DNA from: Cyclobacteriaceae bacterium
GTDB taxonomy: Bacteria > Bacteroidota > Bacteroidia > Cytophagales > Cyclobacteriaceae
Assembly (NCBI GenBank): GCA_024644875.1
Contig: JAHEGY010000017.1
Coordinates: 1 to 55,226, forward strand
Reading direction: 5' to 3'
Length of the DNA: 55,226 nucleotides
In this document: positions 8,226 through 17,331 of the stretch, piece after piece
Numbering within the stretch: the stretch's first letter is position 1
Layout of the letters: every line of letters begins with the position of its first letter
Translations under genes and position numbers: made by a program
Notes under the pieces: model-generated
What the model was told of the DNA's origin: nothing
The model's input: only the letters and a program-made list of their open reading frames with translations
Databases searched by the model: none

Positions 8226-8780
8226 TTATTTTATTTTTGAAATGATGTCGTCAGATAATGGTTTTACCTTTGAAGGGTAGAATGCCACCAGTTCTCCCTT
8301 CTCATTCACAAGGTATTTGCAAAAGTTCCAACTGGGGGCTTCATTATTCCATCCATTGTACTTTTCTTCTGATAACCAGTGATATAAAGGGTCCATATCA
8401 TCTCCTTTTACTGAAATCTTTTCGAACATCTGGAAGGTTACACCGTAATTCTGAGAGCAGAAAAGTGCTATTTCATCATTCGTTCCAGGCTCCTGTTTGC
8501 CAAAATTGTTGGCTGGGAAACCAAGAATGGTCAATTTGTTGCCATAGAGCTCATGCAACTTTTGCAGGTCTTCATACTGTGGTGTATAACCACATTTTGA
8601 TGCAACATTGACTAGCAATACTTTCTTACCTTTGAAGCTATTGAAATCAACTGTAGAACCATCGATAGCCTTCATTTTAAAATCATAAAAGCTTTCAGGC
8701 ACGTCAACAGTCATTTCAGGACCGGTAAAAGAAAATTGAAGTATTGCGATAATAATCAAGCTAAGCATAAATCTTTTCAT
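8226..8780 (-). CDS. Glutathione peroxidase-family (thioredoxin-type) peroxidase, exported
   Basis: Reduces hydrogen peroxide or lipid hydroperoxides. An uncleaved or cleavable signal sequence (MKRFMLSLIIIAILQFSFTG) suggests a periplasmic or envelope location, unlike the usual cytoplasmic enzyme. The peroxidatic cysteine is Cys63 in NVASKCGYTPQY. The other tetrad residues are Gln96 in GFPANNFGKQEPG and Trp151-Asn152 in SWNFCKYLV. Cys108 (FCSQNYGVTF) sits where thioredoxin-dependent members carry the resolving cysteine, so thioredoxin-like reductants are more likely than glutathione. The length of 184 is normal for the family plus a signal. It starts 12 bases after argS and probably shares its transcript. 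Confidence 0.92.
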   Translation of the reverse strand: MKRFMLSLIIIAILQFSFTGPEMTVDVPESFYDFKMKAIDGSTVDFNSFKGKKVLLVNVASKCGYTPQYEDLQKLHELYGNKLTILGFPANNFGKQEPGTNDEIALFCSQNYGVTFQMFEKISVKGDDMDPLYHWLSEEKYNGWNNEAPSWNFCKYLVNEKGELVAFYPSKVKPLSDDIISKIK

Positions 8781-8792
8781 AGTTTTTAATAT

Positions 8793-10583
8793 TTACATTC
8801 TTTCTGGGACAACGATACCTAATAAACTCATTCCATGCCTAATTGTTCTGGCTGTGAGACCTGACAATGACACACGGAAATTTCTTCTATCTATATTATT
8901 TTCTTTAAAGATAGAAACTTCTGTATAAAAACGATTATAATTTTTAGCCAATTCAAAACAGTAATTTGCGATTATTGATGGGGCAAAGTTCTCCGCTGCC
9001 TCCGTCATGTCGTTGTTGTATTCATTCAGGGTGGCGATCAGGTCCCGTTCTGTTTCGTGCAAATCCCACTCCAGGTTTACATGCGGCTGATCCGGATCAA
9101 TGTTTAATTCCAAAGCTTTTCTGAGAATTGCAGATATTCTAGCATAGGTATACTGGATGAATGGGCCAGTGTGCCCCTGAAATTGTATAGATTCCTCCGG
9201 ATTGAACATCATTCTTTTCTTAGGATCTATTTTTAACAGAAAATACTTTAGTGCTCCAAGTGCAAGAACTTTGTATAAATGCTCAGCCTCTTTTTCTAAG
9301 AAATCATCGATCTTGCCCAGTTCAGCGGTTTTAATTCTGGCTGTTTCAACCATTTCATCTACCAGGTCATCAGCATCAACCACAGTTCCTTCTCTCGATT
9401 TCATTTTCCCACTGGGGAGATCCACCATTCCATAGCTTAGATGATGTAATCCATCTGCATAGGGACGTCCAAGTTTGCGGAGGATCATAAATAATACATC
9501 GAAATGATAATTCTGCTCATTACCGACAACATATACTGACTGATCAAAACCAGATTCCCGGTATTTCAGATCTGCTGTTCCCAGATCCTGTGTCATGTAT
9601 ACAGAGGTTCCGTCTGATCGAAGCAGTAGTTTTTCATCCAGGCCTTCATCGCTCAGATCCACCCACACGGAACCATCCGTTTTTCTATAAAATATTCCTT
9701 TTTCAAGCCCCTCTGCAACGATATCCCTTCCCAGTATATAGGTTTCAGATTCATAATATGTCTTATCAAAGTCAACGCCAATGGTTTGATAGGTTGAGTT
9801 GAATCCATCATACACCCAGCCATTCATCTTTGTCCACAGTTCAATTACTTCCGGATCCTTCTTTTCCCACCTGACCAGATAATCCTGTGCTTCAAGCATT
9901 AGAGAGGCGCTCTTAGCTGCTTCTTCCTTCGGCATTCCCTCCAGGACCAGTTCTTCAATTTGCTTTTTATATTCCTGGTCAAATCTTACATAGTATTTGC
10001 CTACCAGGTGGTCGCCCTTAATTCCTGAATTATCAGGTGTCTCTCCATTGCCAAAGTTTCTGTAGGCAACCATAGATTTGCATATATGGATACCCCTGTC
10101 ATTAACAAGGGTTACTTTATCAACATTATTACCGGTGGCCTTCAATATTTCGGAGACAGAATACCCAAGGAAGTTATTCCGTAAATGGCCAAGATGCAGG
10201 GGCTTATTGGTGTTCGGACTGGAATATTCAACCATTATCTTCTGCTTATTTGCCGTTACCTGTTCCCAGGCAGGGGTGTTGTAGTCAAATTCAAAAGATT
10301 CAAGCCAGGTTCTGTCATTTATGACCAGATTAAGAAATCCTTTTACTACATTGTATGAGCTAATAATACCTGAAGATTTCTTAAGAAAGGAACCCAGAAG
10401 CCCGGCGGTTTCCTCCGGTCTCTTTTTCGTGATTTTTAAAAAAGGAAATACAATAAAAGTATGGCTTCCTTCAAATTCCCTGTTAGTAGGCTGTAGTTTG
10501 ATATCAGCCGGTGGTATCTTATAATCAAATAATTCTTTGAAAGCTTTGGAGAAAGAAGTTTTAAGAATAGAATCTATATTCAT
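8793..10583 (-). CDS. argS: Arginyl-tRNA synthetase
   Basis: Class I aminoacyl-tRNA synthetase charging tRNA-Arg in the cytoplasm. The 596 residues match bacterial ArgS. The N-terminal tRNA-recognition domain (about 1-110) precedes the catalytic Rossmann fold with VEYSSPNTNKPLHLGHLRN, whose HLGH (130-133) is the HIGH motif. KMKSREGT (393-400) is at the KMSKS position, in the degenerate form normal for ArgS. The C-terminal anticodon-binding DALR domain ends LLGIVVPERM, as typical. Essential gene; no T-box or other leader is recognisable upstream. It is followed by the peroxidase gene at 12 bases. Confidence 0.97.
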   Translation of the reverse strand: MNIDSILKTSFSKAFKELFDYKIPPADIKLQPTNREFEGSHTFIVFPFLKITKKRPEETAGLLGSFLKKSSGIISSYNVVKGFLNLVINDRTWLESFEFDYNTPAWEQVTANKQKIMVEYSSPNTNKPLHLGHLRNNFLGYSVSEILKATGNNVDKVTLVNDRGIHICKSMVAYRNFGNGETPDNSGIKGDHLVGKYYVRFDQEYKKQIEELVLEGMPKEEAAKSASLMLEAQDYLVRWEKKDPEVIELWTKMNGWVYDGFNSTYQTIGVDFDKTYYESETYILGRDIVAEGLEKGIFYRKTDGSVWVDLSDEGLDEKLLLRSDGTSVYMTQDLGTADLKYRESGFDQSVYVVGNEQNYHFDVLFMILRKLGRPYADGLHHLSYGMVDLPSGKMKSREGTVVDADDLVDEMVETARIKTAELGKIDDFLEKEAEHLYKVLALGALKYFLLKIDPKKRMMFNPEESIQFQGHTGPFIQYTYARISAILRKALELNIDPDQPHVNLEWDLHETERDLIATLNEYNNDMTEAAENFAPSIIANYCFELAKNYNRFYTEVSIFKENNIDRRNFRVSLSGLTARTIRHGMSLLGIVVPERM

Positions 10584-10618
10584 TATCTGTGTGAACTCTA
10601 TGTTATATTAATCTGAAT

Positions 10619-10644
10619 ACCCCACAATTTATATAAATCGGGGT
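10619..10644. repeat. Imperfect dyad upstream of argS
   Basis: ACCCC and GGGGT flank an AT core that contains the self-complementary ATTTATATAAAT. It lies 36 bases upstream of the argS start, between argS and the convergently placed 3' end side of the HAD gene. It could terminate the HAD transcript (same strand) or act as an operator. There is no clear T-tract. Confidence 0.3.
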
Positions 10645-10687
10645 GCAAATTTCGTAAATAAAAATCAATTTACTTCAAATAATTGTC

Positions 10688-11197
10688 TTAGTGAGAGATT
10701 ATTTTTTCAGAAGCTTCCAGCAAGTCCTTAACAACAAAGTCAGTTTTTGTATCCGGGGCCTTTTCTCCGATAAAGATAGTGCGGATGCCCAGTTTTACAG
10801 CCGGGATAAGGTCCCGTTTGCTGTTGCCTGCCATCCAGGACTTGCCCGGATCGATGTTAAATTTAGCCATTGCTTTTTCAAACATAAGAGACTCAGGTTT
10901 TCTGAGCAGAGAATTTGAAAAATCGGGATAGTAGGATGAATAATATATCTTATCGATCAGGTGACCGGTTTCTCCCATCATATAGTCATGGCACTTCTGC
11001 ATATCCTGTTCGGTGAATAATCCCCGTGTTATGCCGGCCTGGTTGGTAACAACAATCAACAAATAGCCGTTTTGATGCAGAATAGTCAACGCTTCCCTTA
11101 CACCCGAAATAATCTTGAAGTCATCTATCTTAAAAGTATATGTACCACGTTCTTCGTTGATCACCCCATCGCGATCAAGAAATACACATTTATTCAT
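10688..11197 (-). CDS. HAD-superfamily phosphatase, histidinol/heptose-bisphosphate (GmhB-like) type
   Basis: Cytoplasmic HAD phosphatase of 169 residues. Motif I is FLDRDGVIN with nucleophile Asp8 and acid/base Asp10; motif II is VVTNQAG (49-55); the motif III lysine is Lys100 in RKPESLM. In GmhB (D-glycero-D-manno-heptose 1,7-bisphosphate phosphatase) a zinc loop with Cys residues precedes that lysine; here the same stretch reads YYSSYYPDFSNSLLRK and has no cysteine. Motif IV reads MAGNSKRD, with Asn125 replacing the first aspartate and Asp129 kept. Family membership is clear, but the exact substrate is not, and activity may differ from GmhB. Its ATG overlaps the stop of the upstream reductase by one base (TAATG). 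Confidence 0.8.
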   Translation of the reverse strand: MNKCVFLDRDGVINEERGTYTFKIDDFKIISGVREALTILHQNGYLLIVVTNQAGITRGLFTEQDMQKCHDYMMGETGHLIDKIYYSSYYPDFSNSLLRKPESLMFEKAMAKFNIDPGKSWMAGNSKRDLIPAVKLGIRTIFIGEKAPDTKTDFVVKDLLEASEKIISH

Positions 11198-12315
11198 TAT
11201 CCCATTTCAATTTTCACATCTTTGCTGACCGGATGGCTTACACAGGTTAGAATATAACCAGCCTCTATTTCTTCATCTGATAGTCCATCAGGATCATCCA
11301 TTTTAACATTTCCGGAAAGCAATTTTCCCCGGCAACTGGTACAAATTCCTCCCTGGCAGGAAAAAGGCATATTAATATCAGCATCCAGGGCTGTTTCCAG
11401 TATATATTCATTCCTATTTACCACTATCTCATGCTCTTCGTTATCCAGCATGATGGTAACCTGGCTTTCTGTAACAGAACTTTGCTTTTCTTCGGGTAAA
11501 GCAGTCTCTTTTATATTTGTGCCAGGGCTATAGAAACTTTCCTTATGCCGGTTTTTCTTGTCTACAGACAAAAGGTCAAGGCCTGTTTCTACCGTATCCA
11601 TCATGCCCTGCGGGCCACAGGTGAAGACTGAAGATCTTTCTGCCTTTATCTGATTCTGCCGGAAAACATCCAGGATTATATCCTGGGTCAGTCTACCTTT
11701 GAGCCCATCCCAATTTTCAGAGGGTTTAGAAAGAATGTGTATCACTTTGAGGCGGCTTTGATACTTATCTTTTAACTCATCAAGTAATTTCTTATAGATT
11801 ATAGAATCTTCTGTTCTGTTCTGGTAAATAAGCGTAATATCTGATTTTGGTTCGGAGATAAGAGCCGATTTCATAATTGACATTATTGGTGTCATTCCGC
11901 TTCCCCCTGCAAATAATACGAAACTACGTTCATTCTCTCTGTCGAATTCGGTAGTGAAATTGCCTTTGGGTTCCATGACCTTTATCTCATCACCTGGTTT
12001 TATCTTATCTACCAGATATTTAGAGACTTTGCCATTATCTACTTTTTTTACAGTTACGCAAAGTGAAGTGTCAAGATCGGGGGAAGAGCTCAATGAATAA
12101 GACCTTCGGATTTCTTCTCCTTCAATATCCAGGATCAGAGTTAGGTATTGCCCGGGCAAATACGATATTTTATTATCCGGATTGGAAAAAACGATAGAAA
12201 CAGCATCATCAGTTTCTTTGATTATATCCTTGATAGTGAGGTTATAATACTTTGCACCTGATGATCCTTTGATCTTATTATTTTTGATATTTTTTTTGAA
12301 TAAGCTTAGTACCAT
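11197..12315 (-). CDS. PaaE-like NAD(P)H:ferredoxin oxidoreductase with C-terminal 2Fe-2S domain
   Basis: A 372-residue flavo-iron-sulfur electron-transfer protein. In order it has a ferredoxin-reductase FAD barrel with RSYS (71-74) and a flavin-binding region near VMEPKGNF, an NAD(P)-binding domain with AGGSGMTP (136-143) and CGPQGMM (233-239), and a plant-type ferredoxin domain with Cys320, Cys325, Cys328 and Cys358. This is the architecture of PaaE, the reductase of the phenylacetyl-CoA epoxidase, and of several class IA/IB oxygenase reductases. No oxygenase subunit (paaABC-like) is in the window, so the partner is unknown. Bacteroidetes often carry stand-alone copies. It is coupled by one-base overlap to the HAD gene. 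A -7-like element lies about 80 bases upstream. Confidence 0.88.
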   Translation of the reverse strand: MVLSLFKKNIKNNKIKGSSGAKYYNLTIKDIIKETDDAVSIVFSNPDNKISYLPGQYLTLILDIEGEEIRRSYSLSSSPDLDTSLCVTVKKVDNGKVSKYLVDKIKPGDEIKVMEPKGNFTTEFDRENERSFVLFAGGSGMTPIMSIMKSALISEPKSDITLIYQNRTEDSIIYKKLLDELKDKYQSRLKVIHILSKPSENWDGLKGRLTQDIILDVFRQNQIKAERSSVFTCGPQGMMDTVETGLDLLSVDKKNRHKESFYSPGTNIKETALPEEKQSSVTESQVTIMLDNEEHEIVVNRNEYILETALDADINMPFSCQGGICTSCRGKLLSGNVKMDDPDGLSDEEIEAGYILTCVSHPVSKDVKIEMG

Positions 12316-12395
12316 TTCTTGTTCTTTAAAGCAAATTTCATTGTCCCGGTAGGGTTTTAAAATTCAGAATTTCCCAACAAAACTCCATAATTCTG

Positions 12396-12403
12396 CAAAT
12401 TTA
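12396..12403 (-). promoter_or_regulatory. Candidate -7 element for the reductase-HAD operon
   Basis: The minus strand reads TAAATTTG, a full match to TAnnTTTG. It is about 80 bases upstream of the reductase ATG. No convincing -33 TTTG is found at the preferred spacing, so confidence is limited. Confidence 0.4.
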
Positions 12404-12522
12404 TAATTTATCGATATCAATTTGCCCGTATTTGTGGAGAGATATTTAAATTTATTATAACCTGATTTACTGAAAATTGTTGGTTTTTAAGATTTATTAG
12501 ATGGATTTTTTAATGTAATTTA

Positions 12523-12530
12523 TACCTTTG
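12523..12530 (+). promoter_or_regulatory. Candidate -7 element for purB
   Basis: TACCTTTG matches TAnnTTTG and ends 20 bases before the purB ATG. It sits in the 235-base divergent spacer shared with the reductase operon. The -33 region is AT-rich without a clear TTTG. Confidence 0.5.
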
Positions 12531-12550
12531 CTCTTTCTAATTTTTATTCT

Positions 12551-13891
12551 ATGAACAATTCGGAACTCCTCGCTATATCTCCGGTTGACGGCCGGTACCA
12601 CAAAGTAACAAAAAGTCTTGTGCCATATTTCTCGGAACTGGGATTATTTAAATACAGGATCCAGGTTGAGATTGAATATTTTATTTATTTAGTCAACTTA
12701 CCGCTACCCCAGCTTTCAGAATTTAACCGGGAATTATTTGAAGATTTACGATCGATATACAAGGATTTTGATGAGAAAGGAGGGGTACGGATCAAAGAGA
12801 TTGAAAAAATCACCAACCATGATGTGAAGGCAGTCGAATATTTTATAAAGGAGGAGTTTGATAATCTTGGCCTGCCGGCTTACAAGGAGTTTATACATTT
12901 TGGTCTTACCTCCCAGGATATAAATAATACGGCCACCCCCTTATTGGTTCGGGACGGCTTTGAAAATGAAATATTGCCTAAGCTGGATTCATTGGTCCAC
13001 CTTCTTTGGGATATCAGCGAGCAATGGGAAAAAATCCCGATGCTTGCCAGAACCCACGGGCAGCCTGCTTCCCCGACAAGACTGGGTAAGGAAATTCAGG
13101 TTTTCCATCAACGTTTAAAAAACCAGATTGAGTTATTAGCGCATGTGCCCCATTCTGCAAAATTCGGGAGTGCTTCCGGAAATTTTAATGCACATTATGC
13201 AGCCTACCCTGAGTTTGACTGGCATGGGTTAGCTGATGAATTCGTTCATGGTCTTGGCCTTGCCAGATCCTTCCCAACCACCCAGATTGAGCATTATGAT
13301 AATATAGCAGCATTTTGTGATGGTATAAAAAGGATCAATACCATTCTACTTGATTTTGCCAGGGACATCTGGCATTATATATCAATTGAATATTTTAAAC
13401 AGAAGATCGCCAAGAATGAAGTTGGCTCATCCACCATGCCCCACAAGGTGAACCCGATAGATTTCGAAAATGCCGAAGGGAACTTGGGTTATGCCAATGC
13501 TTCCTTTGAGTTTTTTGCATCCAAGCTTCCTGTATCAAGATTGCAACGTGATCTGACCGATTCAACGGTATTACGAAACATTGGTGTTCCATTGGCACAT
13601 AGTTTTATCGCATATAATTCCTTAATCAAGGGAATCCATAAACTGGAGTTGAATGAAGCCAAGATAAATGAAGACCTTGAGAACAACTGGGTGATCATAG
13701 GAGAGGGGATTCAGACCATCCTTAGAAGAGAGGGATACCCTGAGCCGTTTGAGGCGGTTAAAGCGCTTACGAGGAAAAATGAAAAGATCACCAGGGAAAC
13801 CATTGCAGAGTTTATCGATGGATTGGATATTTCCGAGGCTGTAAAAAATGAGTTGAAAGGATTATCACCCCGCAATTATATAGGTCGATAG
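12551..13891 (+). CDS. purB: Adenylosuccinate lyase
   Basis: Cleaves SAICAR to AICAR and adenylosuccinate to AMP, releasing fumarate in both purine synthesis steps. At 446 residues and starting ELLAISPVDGRYHKVTKSL it is of the E. coli-like class of PurB. Visible family motifs are FGLTSQDINNTA (about 117-128), ARTHGQPASPTRLGK (with His169) and the flexible signature loop SSTMPHKVNP (293-302), whose serines include the catalytic one. The protein is cytoplasmic and tetrameric in known homologues. It stands alone on the plus strand, divergent from the reductase operon. The sequence after its stop contains the repeat TCCAAATCGG twice but no clear terminator. Confidence 0.97.
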   Translation: MNNSELLAISPVDGRYHKVTKSLVPYFSELGLFKYRIQVEIEYFIYLVNLPLPQLSEFNRELFEDLRSIYKDFDEKGGVRIKEIEKITNHDVKAVEYFIKEEFDNLGLPAYKEFIHFGLTSQDINNTATPLLVRDGFENEILPKLDSLVHLLWDISEQWEKIPMLARTHGQPASPTRLGKEIQVFHQRLKNQIELLAHVPHSAKFGSASGNFNAHYAAYPEFDWHGLADEFVHGLGLARSFPTTQIEHYDNIAAFCDGIKRINTILLDFARDIWHYISIEYFKQKIAKNEVGSSTMPHKVNPIDFENAEGNLGYANASFEFFASKLPVSRLQRDLTDSTVLRNIGVPLAHSFIAYNSLIKGIHKLELNEAKINEDLENNWVIIGEGIQTILRREGYPEPFEAVKALTRKNEKITRETIAEFIDGLDISEAVKNELKGLSPRNYIGR

Positions 13892-13977
13892 ATTTCAGTT
13901 AATCACCCTGTTATCCAAATCGGATTACGAGTTCCAGCCTTTTATAATGTATTCTCCAAATCGGGCGACAGACACCA

Positions 13978-14418
13978 TCAACCTACAAAATCCCCATACT
14001 GGTAGCGGCATTGTTTGTATTTTTTGTTCAGTCTGATCTGCCAGCCGGGACCGTTTTTAAAGAACAGCACTGTTTTTACTCCGAAATTATGCATAAACCT
14101 GCTGAATCCATTCCTGTTGGGGGGCATCTTCTCGGGAACGATCAGGTATTCGAATCCGAATTTTTTAGTGACTTCCTCAAAGCATTTGTTCCCACTTAAA
14201 GTGCCTTTTGAATCGCTTCTAATAATGTATCGGATTTTCTTCTTTTTAGGGCCTTCTTTTTTAGCATCGGGTCTGGCCCGCGGGTTAGTAGCCTGGGTGG
14301 ATAAGATATCACCGTTTTCTGATATGGATTGACCAAGTCCCTTCAGGCATAGCAGAAATAAACCAACAAAAATTAACTGATAACTCAATAGCCGCATTCC
14401 CGGGTGTTGCTTTATCAC
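13978..14418 (-). CDS. Small secreted hypothetical protein
   Basis: A 146-residue protein I do not recognise. A signal peptide is plain from Met-8 onward (MRLLSYQLIFVGLFLLCLKG, cleavage likely near GLGQS), so the true start may be at base 14397 rather than 14418. After a basic, low-complexity linker (ARPDAKKEGPKKKKIRY) comes a compact domain of about 85 residues with two cysteines (Cys79 region NKCFEEV and the late KQCRYQYG), perhaps a disulfide. The C-terminal part is basic and aromatic. It lies 37 bases after the tolC-like gene on the same strand and may be its operon tail. Confidence 0.6.
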   Translation of the reverse strand: MIKQHPGMRLLSYQLIFVGLFLLCLKGLGQSISENGDILSTQATNPRARPDAKKEGPKKKKIRYIIRSDSKGTLSGNKCFEEVTKKFGFEYLIVPEKMPPNRNGFSRFMHNFGVKTVLFFKNGPGWQIRLNKKYKQCRYQYGDFVG

Positions 14419-14455
14419 AAAGGTAGGGAATCAAAGAGATTATCAAATCTTTCTA

Positions 14456-15946
14456 TCAGGATTCTGTCTCAGGATCGTATAATGTCACATTTTCTTCGAA
14501 ATCATAAAGTGTCAACAGGCGCAGGTTGTAATAAGCCTGCCAGAAACTTCTTAATGACGCGATGTATGCCCTTTTAGCATCATCCTTATCCCTAAGGGCC
14601 AGGTTCATATCGGTAATGCTTATTTTGCCAATCAAATATCGGTTTTTGGCTATGTTATACCTCTTGTCAGCTATTTCATCCGCCTTTTGTGAGATTACAA
14701 CCTGGTCTTTGAGCATTTTAAATTGTTTTACCTGGGTGAATATTTCTTCATCAAAATTAATTTCCTCAAGCTGAATGGTATATTCCTCCAGCTTCAGGCT
14801 GGCTTCTGCCGTTTTTACCCTTGACTTCTGCCGGCCCCAATCCACAATGGGTATCTGGAATCCGATCCGTACCTCAGATCCGGTTACCGTATTCGAATAC
14901 ATATCAGGCAGGCTGGTTGTTGAATATCCTGACGTACCATATCCGGCTTCAAGTAGAGCATTTAATCCGGATTCACCCCGGGCCTGAGCCACATCCCTTT
15001 CTGCTTCCAGTTGTCGTCTGACAAATCCCACGGCATCCGGCCTGTTCTTCCTCGCGATTTCTATAGCGGCATTCTCATTAACGTTAAAATCAGGGATAAA
15101 ATCAGGCAGTGTTAATTTTACATTTTCAATATAGGTTATACCCACAAAAGTTTTCAGCCTTAATCCGGATGTTTCCAGGTCGACCAAAGCCTGGGCTACC
15201 TGCTGCCGTGAGTTCATCACATTAAGTTCAAGGTCAAGCAGTTCATTCTCGGCGATCCTACCCAGATTATACCTACCTTGTCCGATTTTGTAAATGGTGT
15301 CATTATTAGCCAGGTTTTTCTGTGCAATTTCCAGGCTGATCTGGGCAAGCAGTAAATCAAAAAACCGGTTCGTGGCAATAAGGGATATGTTTTCAAGATC
15401 TTCCACGAATTCCCTTTTTGATTCTTCGAAGCGCAGGGGCTCTATTCTTTTATCCCATTTCAGGTCGTTAAAGAAAAATAATGGCTGTTCTAAACCAATG
15501 GAAATCGGAATGCCACTATACCTTTTCTCATCATTTTCAAAATTATCATACCTGTTAACACCGGAGGACAACATAAATCGAGTCCCGGTTACGGCCAGCG
15601 ATTGTTCCAGTCTAAGATTTACATTTGAATTATTCTGGTTTACCAATCTGAAGTCATAGGATCCATCAGGTTGCCTGACCTCATCATACCTTCTTGTCCA
15701 GCTCGGGAGTACGCCATTCATTGATAGCTGGGGGTTATAATTTGATTTGAATACCCGGTATTGCCAGTACCGGTTTTCCTTTCGCACAGATGCCTGGAGG
15801 GCCCATATTGACCGGTTCCTGGCAAGGCTTACTATTTCTTTCAGGTCGAAGGACTCAGTTGTAACCAATAATGTATCCTGTCCATAGGTTATGACCGAAA
15901 TACAGGAAAAAGCAATTACAAAAAATAACGATTTAATATTACTCAT
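14456..15946 (-). CDS. TolC-family outer-membrane efflux protein
   Basis: Outer-membrane channel protein of tripartite exporters, 496 residues. The signal peptide (MSNIKSLFFVIAFSCISVITYG) is followed by an N-terminal segment rich in aromatic residues and two long alpha-helical coiled-coil repeats, for example EIAQKNLANNDTIYKIGQGR and later ADEIADKRYNIAKNRYLIG, the paired TolC repeat signature. It overlaps the upstream permease gene by 8 bases, indicating translational coupling. The expected partners are the adaptor and permease just upstream; it would provide the exit duct across the outer membrane. Confidence 0.92.
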   Translation of the reverse strand: MSNIKSLFFVIAFSCISVITYGQDTLLVTTESFDLKEIVSLARNRSIWALQASVRKENRYWQYRVFKSNYNPQLSMNGVLPSWTRRYDEVRQPDGSYDFRLVNQNNSNVNLRLEQSLAVTGTRFMLSSGVNRYDNFENDEKRYSGIPISIGLEQPLFFFNDLKWDKRIEPLRFEESKREFVEDLENISLIATNRFFDLLLAQISLEIAQKNLANNDTIYKIGQGRYNLGRIAENELLDLELNVMNSRQQVAQALVDLETSGLRLKTFVGITYIENVKLTLPDFIPDFNVNENAAIEIARKNRPDAVGFVRRQLEAERDVAQARGESGLNALLEAGYGTSGYSTTSLPDMYSNTVTGSEVRIGFQIPIVDWGRQKSRVKTAEASLKLEEYTIQLEEINFDEEIFTQVKQFKMLKDQVVISQKADEIADKRYNIAKNRYLIGKISITDMNLALRDKDDAKRAYIASLRSFWQAYYNLRLLTLYDFEENVTLYDPETES

Positions 15947-17309
15947 AACGTAAAGAAGTTATAGGATCCTGTTCTGCAGCTCTTCGTGCCGGGGTAATTC
16001 CAAAAATCAGTCCGACGGTTGCAGCAACTCCAAATGAAACAATAATTGAAAATGCGGTGACGATAGTAGGAATATCAGCGATATTCGAGATGATAATGGC
16101 CATGATAACACCGAGTATTACTCCTATTATCCCTCCGGTAATGCTGATCATTACAGCCTCGAGCAGGAACTGTTGAACGATATCAATTTTTTTTGCTCCT
16201 ACTGCTAGTCTGAGGCCAATTTCCCTTATCCTTTCCAGGACTGAGGCCAGCATAATGTTCATAATGCCAATTCCACCTACTACAAGGGAAATTCCTGCAA
16301 TCGCACCTAATACTATGTTAAAAATGTTTTTAGTTCTTTGTTGTTGTTTCAATAACATTTCGGGAATGGTGATCTCATAATCAACTACATCGTAATGCCT
16401 CCGCCTCAACATCCTGGATATGATCTCTGCAGTCGTTTGGAGTTGTTCTGTTTCTTCGACCTGCACAGTTAGGCGGTCGATCTGGTGATAATTTACCGCT
16501 TTTTTATCCTCTTCACTATCCTCTTCGCCTGTCCCAATGATAATCCTTCTTCCACGACTGAATCCAGTCCCTCCCGTTAACATGGATCCTGTAACAAGAT
16601 CCCGGTTCTCATAACGGATTAAAATCGATTGAACCGGGGTGTATACATCCATATTGAAATTACGAATGCCCAGGTTTTCCATACTTTTTTCCGAAATATA
16701 CCTTTCCTCTAACACACCAATTACCTCGAGCCATTGCCTCCCACATTTAATGGTTTTGCCTATCGGATCTTCCGTCGGGAAAAATTTTGTCATAACTGCC
16801 TTCCCGATAATACATACCGGTGATCCCAAAAGAATCTGTTCAGGAGTGAACATTTTTCCATCAGAAAGGTTAAAGTTGGTAAGTTTAAAATAGGTAGGTG
16901 TGACTCCAACCAATTTGGTTGATCTTCTGATCCCCCTTTTTATAATATATGTATCAATAATTATTTCAGGGCTATTCTCCTGTATGGTAGGGATTATGTC
17001 AATTATAGCCTGGGCATCCCGCATAGTCAGACCAGGGGAGAATTTCTTTTTCTCCTTTTCCCCATCACCAGAAGATTCGGTAAGATCCTGCTCTTCCTGT
17101 TCAATGATAGGTTCGATTACAATATTATTGACACCTACCAGCCGGATCTGCTCTAGAATTTCCTGTTGTGCTCCATTCCCGATTGCCAGCATGGCGATAA
17201 CTGCGCCTACCCCAAAAATTATTCCAAGAGCTGTTAATACAGAGCGCAGCTTATTGGATATTACTGCGTCAAATGCCACATAAAAATTGGCCGATAATCT
17301 TTCCCACAT
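15939..17309 (-). CDS. ABC transporter permease, MacB/FtsX type (no fused ATPase)
   Basis: Inner-membrane subunit of 456 residues. One transmembrane helix near the N-terminus (about 20-45, LRSVLTALGIIFGVGAVIAM) is followed by a large periplasmic MacB_PCD domain and the C-terminal FtsX core with three helices (last 130 residues), including the cytoplasmic loop EIGLRLAVGAKKIDIVQQFL that contacts the ATPase. The end TPARRAAEQDPITSLRYE is typical. Full MacB carries its ATPase at the N-terminus; here it is absent and no separate ATPase gene is present in the operon, so an ATPase must be encoded elsewhere. The periplasmic part has an unusual acidic/lysine-rich insert (near TESSGDGEKEKKK). It starts 22 bases after the adaptor stop and overlaps the TolC gene by 8 bases. 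Confidence 0.9.
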   Translation of the reverse strand: MWERLSANFYVAFDAVISNKLRSVLTALGIIFGVGAVIAMLAIGNGAQQEILEQIRLVGVNNIVIEPIIEQEEQDLTESSGDGEKEKKKFSPGLTMRDAQAIIDIIPTIQENSPEIIIDTYIIKRGIRRSTKLVGVTPTYFKLTNFNLSDGKMFTPEQILLGSPVCIIGKAVMTKFFPTEDPIGKTIKCGRQWLEVIGVLEERYISEKSMENLGIRNFNMDVYTPVQSILIRYENRDLVTGSMLTGGTGFSRGRRIIIGTGEEDSEEDKKAVNYHQIDRLTVQVEETEQLQTTAEIISRMLRRRHYDVVDYEITIPEMLLKQQQRTKNIFNIVLGAIAGISLVVGGIGIMNIMLASVLERIREIGLRLAVGAKKIDIVQQFLLEAVMISITGGIIGVILGVIMAIIISNIADIPTIVTAFSIIVSFGVAATVGLIFGITPARRAAEQDPITSLRYE

Positions 17310-17331
17310 AAGATCAAATTATAATAAAAGT

